DNA of 64,000 nucleotides from Dryomyza anilis (GCA_951804985.1 OX638132.1:88788696-88852695), one strand, 5' to 3'. Positions 48,901 through 61,178 are shown, counted from the stretch's first letter. Translations and numbers: made by a program. Notes: generated from the letters alone by a model not told the origin.

Positions 48901-51900
48901 TAACATTTGCACCATTATCTGCAACGTCATCTTGTCGTGCTTTTGGTGCCTCCGATTTGTCTGTTTTTGACTGCTTTCCATGTATAATTTTTTCCAGTGC
49001 AGTCGGTGTCAGCGGATCCAATTCAACAACCGCTGTTATTATCGGTTTGGGCCGAAATTCAATTGGTGTCTTGGTCGCAGCATCGCTATCGACAATGACT
49101 TTGTTAGACTCCATCGAATCTTTTTGTGATTGGTTAGAAAATATTCCAAATGAAGCTAAGGCATTTGTAGAAGATTTAGTGCTGGGTTCCTCTAATTTTG
49201 CCGATGATGTTTCGGGTGATTTAGTAGATGAATTTCCTTCGACTGGTTCCTTAGATTTTTCTGGAGATTTTATAGTTTTCTCTTCAAAATGTTCTAAAGA
49301 TTTGGTAAATGATTTTTCTGCCGACTTTTCAGTTGAATTTTCTTTAGATTTCACTGGTGATTTATCTGAGAGGTTTTCAGTTGTATTATTTTCAAGTTTT
49401 GCAGATGATTTTGCGATTTCTTCAGATTTCTCTGTTGACTTTGTAATTTTTTCGGGTGATTTTATAGATGATTTTGCATTTAATACCTCAGATGATTTTG
49501 CGGATTTCTCTGGAGATTTTGTAGATTTTTCGGGTGATTTTGTGGATTTCTCTGGAGATTTTGTAGATTTCTCGGGTGATTTCGTGGATTTTTCTGGTGA
49601 TTTAATGGAATTCTCTACTGATTTTAATAATTTTTCTGGTGTTTTTGAAGGCGTGGATTTTTCTGTTGCTTTTATAGATGATTTCGCTATATTCTCCAGA
49701 GATTTTCGTGTTGATTTCTCTGCTGTATTTGTAACTGTTGGTGATGATTTTGTGGGTGATTTTTTGCACAAGTTTTCTACAGTTTTTTGTGTTGCGTCTA
49801 AAGTTTCATCTGACAATTTATTCTCTTTTATTTTATGCAGTGTCTCAACATCCGCAATCAAAACACACTCACCAAAGCTCTCATCTTGATTTTCATTAGG
49901 CAAACAGGTGACGTCAGCGACCTTTGATTTCGTTTTATATATCTCTGACCCTGCCTCACTAGTTTCATCCAAATCAATCTCTATGATTTCATTGGGCTTT
50001 TGAGCATTGGACTCATCATCCTCCGCTTCCAGATTAATAACCTCCACATCAGACAGATCGTCATCAATGACTGGAGACTTTGTTTTGGACTTTGGTCCCG
50101 GCTTCGAGCTGCGCCTGCGCGCTGAGGCCGCTGAGTCTGTTGGTTGTGTCGTAGATGGTTTTGATTTTGGCGAAAGCGATTCTACAGGCGAGCTGTGTGC
50201 AGCTGTCTCCTGTTTTTGCTTCTCCAATTGTAGTGGCGACTTTGAAGATGAACGCGTAACGCGTCGCTCAATGACAGGCGTAGATTCTTCTTCTGCCAAA
50301 GTCTCATATTTTAGTTTCGAAATGGTGACGCGTGGTGTGACTGGCTCATCATCGACCAACGTTACACTACGTTTTCTTGTTGTGCGTCGTGCCGGACTGT
50401 TTAGATCTGGTGTGTCCAGGCGCGTGGCTGCTGCAGATAATGTTGCGGCTGTTGTACCTCTGGCTTTGGCTGGCGTTTTTGCAGGTGTCTGTGTGCCTGT
50501 GACGGAATTTCTACGCGTCATGCGTGCAGTACGTGATGGCGAATCTAAATAATTTTGTGAATTTTCATTTTTATTAAAAATTAAATTTTCTTCAATTTCA
50601 AAGCATCTCCAACTTACTTAGTTCTGTCATGCATGCATTAATGGGTTTTAAAGCGGACGGAGTACCCGGTCGACTGGATGCCTCACTGTCCACAGAGGTC
50701 AAACGTTTGCGCAGCGAACGTGTGACTAAAATAGTGGGAAGGAAAGAAAGTTAAATTTAGAATACGTTCTTTTAAATTATTTTATGTAGTTTTTTTTTAT
50801 GATTTACAACTAACGTGGATGTTTAAGATTTCGATTGGTTTAGTATTAAGCTTATATTCTACCGATTTTGAATTCTAATTCCAATAATAATCATTTCTAA
50901 ATTATGTAATTAAAATCTTTAAATTCGATGCATTTGAATTCATGCAAGAACTAATTTTCGTATTGCAATATTGAACTCAAAATCGTTCGAAAGAAAAAAA
51001 ATCATACAAAATTTGATAAAAATGAGAATGCAGTTTTAAAGGGAAAATACAGCTTATGGGAATTTAATGTCCTTGTGGGAAAAGATTTCGCACACAAGGG
51101 AAATTTCCGTTGTGTAGAAAATATTATCAGACGTGAAAAAAATGCAGCGGTACGGTGGGAATTTTTGCAAATTCATTTCATTATTTAATCATCATCTATT
51201 GGGATCAGACCCTTACAGATTCCATTTAATTTGTAATTAATAATATATAATTAAACTTGGCTTGTTGAGGACAGCATGGCGGAGACCAAATTGACTACCA
51301 ATCCAAAAATAATTCCGTTATTACTTCAATTGTGGCTGAAAGAAGAAGCATTCTTCTGTCGAAGCTATAAATCAGCGTAAAAAGTTGGCAGTCGGCTGGG
51401 CAAAAGAATTCCTATAGTCCAACATCAAAACAAAAAGTGAGATTTGTCTGAGAATTGGTGGACATTTTTTAGAATTTTTCTCGGTGGGATATAGTGACTT
51501 GCATGAGGGAAAGAGGTATTTCGTGTGAGAATATCATCTGGCAACTGCCTCTCTTGAAAATTTCGAAATAGAATAGCTCTTCATCTCGGAGTTTTTACAT
51601 AGTTTGTGTTTCTGAATACTTTTTCATTATATTTCAATGGAAATAGTTAAATTAATTAAATCTAATAAATTTAATATTATAGTTATAAATTTGAGTTTAC
51701 ATTAAACGTAGGTTTTATGTGTTTTCGATAAGAGATTTTCATAAATTCGCTTTTGAACTACATATTTATATAGATTACAACACTTTCCGATAAAAATTTA
51801 ATTAGTTATTGGAGCAGTAAAATGTCGTTATTGGAGCAGTAAAATGTAAAAATGCAATTCTTTCATTTCATTCATAATGCAGATTCCGAAAATATTGTCA

Positions 51901-54900
51901 TTTGTCTCGAAAGTATTGTTAAAATGGCACTAGTTTTTAAGATATATCCCATTTTTTGTATTTTCTCATAATATAGCTCTATTGTTTTTTTTATGTTTTT
52001 ATTTATTTATTTTTATTAAGTTCAATCCAAAGCCACTAAGGCCAAATGATTTTCACCTAACAACTAAACAAAAAAATAAAAATAGAAATATTTTTCGGAC
52101 ACGTTTTATTTCAAATCATACTAAAAATTCACCTTAAAAACGTTTTATATAAAAAAATTTTTTTTTTTGTTTGTGTCATATAGATTTTCGTCTGACAAAA
52201 TTCGAAAGGCCTATTATTATTAATATTTCAAAGCGCATTACTTTGTTGTTGGTCGGAAATAACAATAAAAAAAAAATAAATTTATATTTCTCGATGACTA
52301 TATATCTTTCTACAAAATTTCAAAGATTGATATATCTGACGTGGAATGACCCATATACGATTGGGTATCGTTTCGGGATATAATTTTCTAACTTTCGGTA
52401 ATCCCTCCAATTAGTCAGTTAATTTATTTTTATACCCTACACTTAGAGTGAAAGGGTATATTCAGTTTGGTCGCCGTTTGTAACACCCAGAAGGAAGCAT
52501 CTCCGGTATGGAAAAGTATATATATTCTTGATCAGCATGACATCCTGAGTTCCTGATTTAGCGATGTCCGTCTGTCCGTCTGTCTGTTGAAATCTCTACT
52601 ACTTAAACAATTGAAGAATTAGATAAATGAAACTTACAATTTAGATTACTCATATACCTACGCTGTATGTGCGAAGAAATTGGCGATATCGGTCCATTGT
52701 GACCTGTGATCTGACCATTTATATTCAAATACCTCATATTTAATTTACATCTACAGATCAATTTTACTGTATACGTGCTTACGTACACTTTTTTGGTCAA
52801 ATATATATTGAAATCATGCTTAAATACATGAAAATAATGATTTCCGCTGATACAATTTGTGGTTCCCAAAAACAAAATCGAAATTCGGTACACCTACCCA
52901 TTTGAAAATATGGGTATCAAATGAATGGAAATTCTTCAGCGATGGAAAGTTTGTAGTTATTTTCAGGATTCGTATACCCTGGTGACCTATATACCAATTT
53001 GAACGGTAACCACACATATGTGTAGGGTATTTATAGTCGGCTTAGACCGACTATAATTTTGATAATACTCACTTACGATATGCCAGGAGTTTTATTTTCA
53101 ACAAAAACAAAACCCAAAGAGCAGCACAATAATAAAAACTAATAAGAGTTAAAAGTGAGCTGCATTTTTAATATGTATGAGACGATACACGCAGGGTAAA
53201 ATGTAATTAGATATGTTTGAATTCAAATATAATTTGTTCTTAAAAATCAATAAATATGTTTGTAATTTTGTTCTAAATATAATATATTCACAATTTTAAT
53301 AAATTAGTTTAGATGTAAATATAATATGTAATATGTGAATATAATTATTTAAGCCATAAACATATTTTATTTGCAGCTCCATTATACCATAATTATGTTT
53401 GCATAAAATATATATATATTCAGCCCAATTCTAAATAAATACTCCCATAAATATTTGGGAGAATTTATTTGGGAATAAAAAGCTTTGTATGTAAATTCAA
53501 TACAAAGCTTTTTCTCTCCCAACGATTTCTCCCAAATATTTATGGGAGTATTTATTTAGAATTGGGCTGATTATGTCTCGTCGATATAAATATATTATAT
53601 TTGCATTAACTATCATAATCACTATCATAATAACACCAAGGTTAAATTTTTCCCATGTGTTCTAACCTTCCCAACTGGGTAAAATTATGTATAAGTTGAC
53701 TATAGAAGACTGTGAAAAAACAAGATCTGTTTGAGATAAAATTCAGTAATGCTTACAATTGTACGTAAGCTCTTTAGTTTTTACACGTGGTTTGTTCGCA
53801 TTCTTATCAGTAGTCATAATTTAAAATTTAGTAGTTATATTATCAAAATAAGTGTAGTAAACAAATTTTTTCAGCAATTGTTTAGCACAAAATGTAACCG
53901 TTTGAAAAAAGGTTTTAGTTCGGTTTAAAATAAGCAAAAATTACTTTAGTCAAATGTTTTAAAAGCAGATAGAACTATCAGCTGCTTTTTAGTTTGCAAA
54001 TTTGAAAACTCATACATTTTTCTTTATTAATAAAAATAATATTAGCAACTATCAAATATATATGAAAATAAAAAGTTATAACGCAAGAAAATCGTCACCG
54101 TTGAGCAAGCGGAAATATTACAGAGCCCCCCCTTGTCAACGGTACGTAAACGACTACAACAAAACCGAAATCATACCGATTTATTTAGAAAAACAGAATG
54201 CAAACGGAGTCGTCATACTTTATATGACGAATACTTGCTCATGGCTACGTAAACATGTCGTCAAGGACGATATTGTGATTTTGTCAGTGTCGTAGGCTCA
54301 GTATAAATGTTTCTTTGGAAAATATACCAAAAATGAAGTTCGAAAAAACCTTTCAACCTGAAAAAGAAACACTAGTTTTTAAAGAACGTTTGAATCGGTA
54401 GTTCGTTAATTTAAAGTTCACACAATAATAAACTAGCTGGACCCGTGCATGACTCGTGCCAAGATTTTGTGAATGCAAGGATATGGAGTGATTTTATTAA
54501 TATAAAGAACATTTTATAATTATATCTTCCCCGTAGAACGCTTTCCCGTAAAATTATTTCGCGTAGAATTCTTCGCGTGGAATTTTTCTCAGTGGAAGTT
54601 TTAGTGAGATGAATTTTATTTTCGTGAATTTTAGTGTGGTGAATTTTGATGTGGTGAGATTTAGTGTGGTGAATTTTAGTGTGGTGAATTTTGGAATGGT
54701 GAGTTTTAGTGTGGTGAGTTTTAGTGTTGTTAGTTTTAGTTAGGTGAGTTTTAGTGCGGTGAATTTAAGTATGGTGAATTTCGGTGGGGTGAGTTTAAAA
54801 AATGTCTGGTGGTTGTTACCCTGTTGTGAAATATCTTGATATCATTATAATAACTGTTGACATACACCATCTGGAAAATATACCTTTTATGGTGGGTGCA

Positions 54901-57553
54901 ACGCCCAGTGGTCCAATCACGCCCACATTCCGCGAGACCGTTTAGGATGTTGACCAAAATTTCATTAAATTTGCTATCCCAATTGCTGATATTACGTGTT
55001 TTTAATTTTTGGGTTATATGGAAGGTGCCACGCCCACTGATATATAGCCTATAAGCTGATTTCCTCAGTGATTTTTTCAGTGAACTTCAACCGTCGTTTA
55101 AACTTAGTTTAAACGATCGATGATTATGGTTTAAGCTACGTTCAAACTTTCAAAGTTTTTGACATGAATTTTTTTTTCACAACACTATTTTCACTATTTT
55201 CTGTCGCTGCGCTGTTTCACAAATTATTATTAATTTTTGTATTTTTGCACACTATGCATTAAAAAAAGGTCTCACGTGCAATTTAGTTGCTCGATCTCTT
55301 GTTTGAATTTAAAAATACATTAATTTTATTTTTCTGCAACAATTTTTTTATTTATTTACTTTGAATCACATTTATCTGAAATCAAAATCGAGAGAATTAT
55401 TTGTCATTTGCCTGTGGTGCCATATATATTGTCTTGGTCTGTGTTCATTTTAAATTATCACTGAAAAACTGCTAACAAAATTGAAAGACGTTATAGTTAA
55501 AGAGAAGATTAATTAAACGGAGTTTAAACGAGCACTAAAAAACTGGCCCTTACATTCACAAATATATGGTAGATAAAAATATTTTGGTTTTCGTTTCAAA
55601 AAAATTAAACTTGACATAAAATTAAAATGCTTGTCAACAAATTAGTTTTAATAAAACTTTTGCTCTCAAAGAATTATAAAAATAACGCCAAAATCTTCAA
55701 GAATGGCTGATATTGAGATCGATGTTCCTGGCCTTTACTGCCTCAAAATCACTAAAACTACAGAAAATTTGCATATGAACATTACCGGAGATTGGGGATT
55801 GCACCCCCCATTGATTCGGTCATTCGGTCGCAACTTTCTTTCGTGACAAAAGTTCTAGCTCTTAAAACCAAACCAATAAAATTCATATTATACCCACTCG
55901 CCAGCTTTCGCAAAATTTGTCCCATCAACCTATTTTCTAGTCGTATTCCCCACAGGACGTTAAAAAGGATCAGTTTTATACAATTGCATGAACAATGGGG
56001 TGCGTCGGGAAGCGCTGATCACAATCGGCATTAAATTAGAATATAATACAGGAAATCACGGTATTGCCTTGCCAGAGCTGTTGCATACGAATTTAGATTT
56101 GCAAAAGTTTGTTATAATTATTCCGAATAAAGATTTTTGTGACAGTAACACTATATAAACGTGTGTCTAAATACTGTATGAAAGACACATGTGTACTTAT
56201 TTGTATCGGAATTTCATTTTGTAAATTTCAAAAATTAAATTCAGAACAAAACTTTATTAATCAATTTTAAAAATTAGGTTTCTTTTGGAACATAATAATT
56301 TCGTTTCGTGTATTTACAAGTGCTCAAAGACATTAAATAAATCACAGTGTATTTTGAAATTGAAAAAGTGCACATATTCATTGTTATAAAATAGTTTCAA
56401 TTTTAATGAAAAATCGTAACCACAAAAAAACTTAAAAAAATATCTAAATTTTTTTTTATATCTTTTCGAAAAATATTCTTGATGCGCGTGAAAAACAGCA
56501 ATCTAAATATGTATTGTAATTTTTAAATACAACTGCTAAAATACGTCAATAAATTATTTGACATGAAGGGCATGGACATTAACATTTAACCCTTTAAAAA
56601 TTTACAATCCTTAAAATTGCAATCGTTTTATGTATTCGAATAAAACAAATATGTATAAGGATACGTTGTACTAATATATAAAGAATTCATTGAAAGTCAA
56701 AATAGTATCGAAGTTAAAATACAACTGGTACATTTGCAAAAATATTTAGTTACCCAACTTCATTTGATCTTACAGAAAATAATGATGTATTGCTTGTTAA
56801 AATCAGATCTAATATAATTCTATATTTTGTATGTATGGAAAATAAATTTGAAACAAAGTTTTTTTTTTAATTAGACTGAGTTTTGGTTTTAAACTGATAA
56901 TTTTTATTGCTTAAATGTGCCGCTTTTCTAAAAGCACATCTGGAATATATGAAATCATATAATTGATGCGTTCTAAAGCCTGAATCACACGATTGAATAA
57001 ACAATCATTTTTGAATCAATTTTCAAATAATTTTAATATCAATCGTGTGAATGCCCAATTTTTGTATGGCAAATTAGACAATCACACGATTGATATTTAA
57101 ATTGTTTTGAAAATTGATTCAAAAGTTGATTGTTTATTCAATCGTGTGATTCAGGCATAATAAAGAAACATTGAATTTCGGGTACTTATAATAAAAAAAA
57201 ACATTTTCGGCTAATTAGATTTTTTTTTTTGCGCTGTAATGTTTCTTCGATATTAGGACTCCTAACTTACGATATGATTAAACAAAACCATCCCTCCATC
57301 CATCCACCGATTTGTTTACAGCTCTACAAAAAATGTGCTTCAGCCAAGAACATGGCGTTGATTTTCAAATCAAACGGTTTTCACTAATCTAACAACATTT
57401 TGGATCCCAACGGGGGAAAGGGAGTAATATGCAGAAACACACATTCACATACCGATGCAGCAACCCTCTGTGACAGTCTCAGAGAGCTTCAGTTACCACT
57501 TTGAACATTGGAATTTTCCACTTACCTCGTGGTCCTTCCTCCAAATTTTCCAT
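42959..57553 (-). CDS. sle: Large acidic Ser/Lys-rich nuclear protein, probably slender lobes
   Basis: Seven exons join in phase: 57526-57553, 50618-50725, 45620..50544, 45430-45559, 43817-43908, 43666-43753 and 42959-43593; 2001 residues. It starts MENLEEGPR, then [18 protein letters not shown]. There is no catalytic domain. About residues 354-404 are tandem KSPEKST repeats. Three copies of LNDSKRQ(S/T)R.S lie near 1046-1117. Long Asp/Glu blocks alternate with basic patches ([17 protein letters not shown]) that look like nuclear localisation signals. A Lys/Glu-rich helix ([19 protein letters not shown]) follows. The basic C-terminal region carries Lys- and His-rich patches and ends HVHSHF. 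Composition and size fit Slender lobes, a nucleolar protein needed for mushroom-body development in Drosophila. I name it from general character, not from alignment, so the gene model is firmer than the symbol. Confidence 0.8.
44110..45300 (+). mobile_element. I/LOA-like non-LTR retrotransposon, split relic
   Basis: The left piece (about 44110-44385) reads [20 protein letters not shown] and, after a frameshift, [20 protein letters not shown] and ASEWNLSVL, which precede and enter the reverse transcriptase of I/LOA-type LINEs. The right piece (44999-45300) reads [20 protein letters not shown] and GAEVW, the region after the polymerase core. The catalytic centre is missing and a jockey-like piece in the other orientation lies between. 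Confidence 0.75.
44450..44998 (-). mobile_element. Jockey-like reverse transcriptase relic
   Basis: Minus-strand reading gives [18 protein letters not shown], then after a deletion [20 protein letters not shown] with the FADD catalytic motif, [17 protein letters not shown], and after another deletion [12 protein letters not shown] and LDRIQQRA. The order matches jockey-clade elements. It sits exactly between the two plus-strand LINE pieces. Confidence 0.8.
45620..50544 (-). CDS. sle: sle main exon (exon 3)
   Basis: 4925 bp. It opens after AAAATTATTTAG with (A)AT, giving [15 protein letters not shown], and closes at AACAAG before GTAAGTG. It codes for about residues 46-1687, holding the SPEK repeats, the acidic blocks and the LNDSKRQ repeats. 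Long open frames on the other strand here are shadows of its biased composition. Confidence 0.88.
52433..53055. mobile_element. INE-1/DINE-like Helentron-type element
   Basis: Starts TACCCTACACTTAGAGTGAA, then GTAACACCCAGAAGGAAGCA, AGTATATATATTCTTGATCA and GTCCGTCTGTCCGTCTGTCT. It ends in a stem-loop, TATAGTCGG-CTTAGA-CCGACTATA (53032-53055), as Helitron-like elements do. It is the second copy in this window. Confidence 0.82.
53421..53569. mobile_element. Perfect-armed hairpin MITE, 149 bp
   Basis: The outer 43 bp (CAGCCCAATTCTAAATAAAT..TTTGGGAGAA) are exact inverted repeats. An inner pair (AAAAAGCTTTGTA and complement) surrounds a short loop. The lack of divergence between arms suggests recent insertion. 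Confidence 0.9.
54085..54252 (+). pseudogene. Short coding-like relic, unrecognised
   Basis: 55 codons, [20 protein letters not shown].. through [20 protein letters not shown] to TAA. It has no start codon or convincing splice acceptor. Amino-acid composition looks protein-like, unlike the A+T-rich flanks. Family unknown. Confidence 0.3.
54600..54796. repeat. 15-bp minisatellite, about 13 units
   Basis: Units of GTGGTGAATTTTAGT with small changes (GTGGTGAGTTTTAGT, GCGGTGAATTTAAGT). Confidence 0.9.
55703..56159 (+). pseudogene. Frameshifted coding relic, unrecognised
   Basis: Starts at ATG 55703 as [20 protein letters not shown] and continues ..[20 protein letters not shown] to a TGA. A later frame, after a break, reads [40 protein letters not shown] and ends CDSNTI-stop at 56159. 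The two parts are spaced as one protein of about 150 residues would be. I do not recognise the family. It is probably a decayed gene copy inside sle intron 1. Confidence 0.45.
56978..57156. mobile_element. Hairpin MITE, 179 bp
   Basis: Ends GCCTGAATCACACGATTGAA and its exact complement. The arms of about 80 bp meet at a short loop around GAATGCCCAATTTTTGTATG. It lies about 370 bp from sle exon 1. Confidence 0.9.
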
Positions 57554-58916
57554 TCTTAAAATGTGATTGGCCGACTATTCAACAAGATATAACAGAAATA
57601 TTCGCTAAATTTTAATTAAACATGTAATTAACGCGATTTTAAAATATGAAACAAGAGATATCGCTTAACATGTGAACGACTCGACTGCAACGTAACGAAT
57701 ATAAACGATTGCAAAACCGATTACCGATTTGTATTTAAAATGGTGCTCAACGTAATAGTTTTACACTTTCAGGGATGCTATGCAATTTTTGCGCTTTTCA
57801 CTCGAAAATATTTATGCTTTTTATTTTTTTATTCGAATTTAAAATAAAATGTGTCTTTGATTAATGTTTTTTTTTTTTTTTTATAAAACAATAGTTGTAA
57901 TATTAAACAACGTATATTATGTGTATTAATTTTTATATAATAGAATTTGTATTTTATCACATTTCGTCCATTCCTATAAACTTAAACCCGATCATGTACT
58001 TCCTCATGGAATCGGTTGAATATCGTGTGATTGCAGTTTTATAAAATTCATGTATAAACGAAAATTTTGAGTGCATTTGTTTTGAAAATTGTTAATTATT
58101 CAGGACGTAAAAACAATCTTCATCTTAAATGTTATTCACAATTGAATTTAATAAAATACTGCTATTAGTAGGTACGACGTTCTTATTGTAGTCTTTGGAG
58201 ATATCGCGCCTTAGCGTGGCATACACACCGTTCGCAGCAAAAAATGTACACGTATTTCGCTGAGATAACGGGACTTCTCCCGCTAAATCTACAATGGACA
58301 ATGCCGAACAAGAACCAGTAGAGGAGACAACCGACCAATTCGAGTTCTTGATTGCAAGTTCAATTTAAAATATATGATTATGAAAATAACGTTTGTTCCA
58401 TTTTAAAAATGACAAACATACTTACCTAACCGAGGTAACAACTCGTTATTAAAAACAAAAACGATTTAAAGTTTTTTTTTTTAATTTCGATTAAGGTCAT
58501 CAGGAGGTGTGCTGGTCATTTTTCTTTACCTATAAATTGTATTTAAAATAAATCATTTATTTTTTGTTTCACTAAAATTTAATTTGCTTCTGTTATTCAT
58601 TAGATCGGATTAAGCAATAATTCTTCCCAGCCAATCCATTCGGGATCCTGAGATGGTATTAGTGTCATTCAAAAATGATTCTCAAATTATATACGTTTTG
58701 AGCAAATTGTGTGATTCAAGTAAGATGGCTGAAAAAAAAAATTTGAATCTTGAATAAGCTTATAAAGTGAACCTTTTGATTTAAAATATATCAGAATTAT
58801 TGTATTTGGAATACAAATCAATGTATTTTGGTTATTTTTTTTTTGCAATAAATTTACAATCTAATTTCGTGAGTCTGAGCATAACATGAATCTCCATGCA
58901 TTTTGCATTTATTTCT
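57554..58916. other. sle-SUMF1 head-to-head spacer, left part
   Basis: Presumed sle promoter side. A+T-rich, no clear core-promoter motif. A 24-codon ORF lies at 58294-58368. Confidence 0.4.
58294..58368 (+). CDS. Tiny ORF, doubtful
   Basis: MDNAEQEPVEETTDQFEFLI + ASSI, then TAA. The flanking 90 bp upstream is unusually G+C-rich for this spacer (ATATCGCGCC.. to CTCCCGCTAAATC), as in a gene leader. It could be the 5' end of a lost or duplicated gene. No splice donor clearly continues it. Confidence 0.2.
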   Translation: MDNAEQEPVEETTDQFEFLIASSI

Positions 58917-59030
58917 GGGCTCTCATCACATAACTTAAAAACGATCGTCGTTGAAACGATAGTCTTAAAGAGTAAGACTATCGTCTAAACGATATCGTTA
59001 TAAGATTATCATCATATGTGATTAGAGCCC
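58917..59030. mobile_element. Hairpin MITE, 114 bp
   Basis: Ends GGGCTCTCATCACATA and complement TATGTGATTAGAGCCC. The centre folds around GATAGTCTTA..TAAGACTATC. Confidence 0.85.
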
Positions 59031-59835
59031 TGATTTTTTTTTATAACAGTATCCCCAGCAAGAACACTACTGGTCATGTGAGCAGTAATATTATTAGTAG
59101 CAAAACTGAAAGTTTCAGTAAAAGTTTCTATAACGTTTTTAAAAGATTCAGAAAATAAATGCTCGAAACTTTTGTGTGCATGTGAATTTTTATCTCACTC
59201 ATCTACAATGAGAATCAATTGAATATATGTTTGTCACTGTTCTTTTGGTAATAAGTGACGATTAAATTACTGGTAAATTTACGAAATATTTTACGTAACA
59301 TAAACTGTTTTAATTTTGAGGTTAGTGACGGTTAAATAAATAGTAAACTAACCAAAATTAGACCAAATGGAATCAAAAAACCCAAAATTTTCTATTAAAA
59401 CGACTTGTTTTCCATTTGCTGTTGCAAACGCAATGAATAACCTACAAATAAATGGTGGCAAACCAACGCGTAAAAATATTAGTTTTCATTACTAGTAAAA
59501 TTACGAGTCATGAATCCTGCAGGGATGTATTTCAAATTATTTATGTATGAGTGAGAAAATATAATATTGTCTTTGTGTTAGAGTTTCGGTAGGGCATGTC
59601 TTGCTGGGTCAGCTATGAACAACATAACGTTTTAACTTGTTTCACTGTTAAATCAATACGGTAAATAACAACGACGACTTCTATGTAATGTTAACATTTA
59701 TTGCGCAAAATATTGTACCATTTTATTGTGCAATCATGCTTGTGATATTTGTTTATTTTCTTTAATTCCAATAAGATAAAATAAACCGGATTTCGAGAAT
59801 GAAACCTTTTTAAATAGAATCACAAATGAACAAAG
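59031..59835. other. SUMF1 upstream region
   Basis: No gene or firm repeat. Two short upstream ORFs lie just before the SUMF1 start, at 59799 (four codons) and 59826 (six codons, overlapping the start out of frame). Confidence 0.4.
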
Positions 59836-61014
59836 ATGTGGTTTAGGATATTAATTTTGACAACTATAGTGGGCGTGGCTAGGTTAGATTGTGGATGCAA
59901 CAAATTAGAACGTGAGAGCGACTTGACGATAGAGCCCAAGATAGACTTAAAAGAAGAAAGCGATGGATCTGATAAAGTCTGCCAGAGTAATGCGCGGCGT
60001 AACAACAAATACTATCGCGACTACTATCCGGAAACAGAAGATGACGTTGCTTGTCAGAAAGAGGATGAGGAGGAGCCACTTGTGCAGGATATGTCCTTTA
60101 TACCAGGCGGAGAATATGTCATGGGTACAAATGAACCGCATTTTGTAGAAGATCATGAGGCGCCGGAACGGGTGACGGTGTTGAAAGATTTCTATATAGA
60201 TAAATATGAGGTGTCTAATGCAAGATTTCAGCAATTTGTCGATGCCACAAACTATACAACGGAGGCGGAGCGTTTTGGCGACAGTTTCGTTTTCAAGACC
60301 TTGCTGACGGAGGCAGAACAGGAAACATATGTCGATTTTCGTGTGGCCAGCGCACTGTGGTGGTACAAAGTGAAAGATGTCTACTGGCGGCAGCCTAGCG
60401 GACCAACAAGTAGTTTAAAAGGTACCCCTTTTGAAACACTCTTTGGAAATAAGTTTTATATTTATTATTATTTGTAGATCATTGGCAGCATCCGGTGGTG
60501 CACGTATCATGGAATGATGCTGTCGCCTACTGCCAGTGGGCGGGCAAACGTTTGCCCACCGAGGCTGAATGGGAGGCAACCTGTCGTGGCAACAAGAAAA
60601 GAAAACTTTATCCGTGGGGCAATAAATTGATGCCACGCGAACAACATTGGTAGAGTATAAAATAAAGTAATTTAAATTAAAGATTAATTGTTTTCTTTCG
60701 ACAGGCTAAATATTTGGCAAGGTGAATTTCCAGATGGCAACACTTTAGAAGATGGCTATGCATCGACCTGTGCCGTTGATAAATTTCGTCAGAATGATTT
60801 CGATGTTTATAATATAGTAGGCAACGTGTGGGAATGGACGCAGGATTTGTGGCAGGCTGACGATCATAGTACGAATCCGAATCGCGTCAAGAAGGGCGGC
60901 TCCTACTTGTGCCACAAATCATATTGCTATCGTTACCGCTGTGCGGCACGTTCGCAAAACACGGCCGACAGTTCGGCGGGAAATTTAGGTTTTAGATGTG
61001 CCAAGGACTTGTAA
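59836..61014 (+). CDS. SUMF1: Sulfatase-modifying factor 1 (formylglycine-generating enzyme)
   Basis: Three exons, 59836-60421, 60478-60649 and 60705-61014, with GT..AG borders and conserved phase; introns of 56 and 55 bp. 355 residues (human 374). Residues 1 to about 18 ([15 protein letters not shown]..) are a signal peptide, fitting an ER-lumen enzyme. The FGE-sulfatase domain runs from about residue 86 ([16 protein letters not shown]) to the end, with [32 protein letters not shown] and [20 protein letters not shown]. Cys322 and Cys327 correspond to the catalytic pair Cys336/Cys341 of the human enzyme. Asn139 (NYT) matches the known glycosylation site region. The enzyme oxidises the active-site cysteine of sulfatases to formylglycine. 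The start is the first ATG giving a signal peptide. It ends tail to tail with the LENG1 homologue. Confidence 0.95.
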
Positions 61015-61167
61015 TGCTCTTTAAATGGGCTTAATTCTCAAAATAATGTGTTAGGTCTAAAGAAAATTTGTTTATGGAAAATGCCGCAAGTGCTTTTGTA
61101 AAAATATAGTAAAGCACATGAGTTGTCGTAATAAGTGTTATTTGCATAAAAGCCAATCTTTTGGATA

Positions 61168-61178
61168 AATAAAATAAA
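61168..61178 (+). promoter_or_regulatory. Overlapping poly(A) signals for SUMF1
   Basis: AATAAA at 61168-61173 and again at 61173-61178, about 155 bp past the SUMF1 stop and about 35 bp before the stop of the opposite gene. Confidence 0.6.

Larger units (their letters stand above)
50726..57525 (-). other. sle: sle intron 1, 6.8 kb
   Basis: Donor CGAG-GTAAGT at 57526/57525 and acceptor TATTTTAG at 50726. Contains a Helentron-like element, two hairpin MITEs, a minisatellite and two small coding relics. 50.8-52.4 kb is A+T-rich without a clear feature. 54.8-55.1 kb holds repeat debris with GCCACGCCCACTG words. Confidence 0.8.

Noticed and set aside
47019..49889. Long plus-strand open frames opposite the sle main exon (47019-47726, 48198-48722, 48813-49889)
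   Set aside because: They arise from the biased codons of the acidic, Ser/Lys-rich minus-strand protein. Products are Ser/Phe/Asp repeats mirroring SPEK and Glu/Asp runs, with no domain.
54002..54295. Alternative frame over the 54.1-kb relic
   Set aside because: The overlapping frame at 54085-54252 has a more protein-like composition; this one begins in A+T-rich low complexity.
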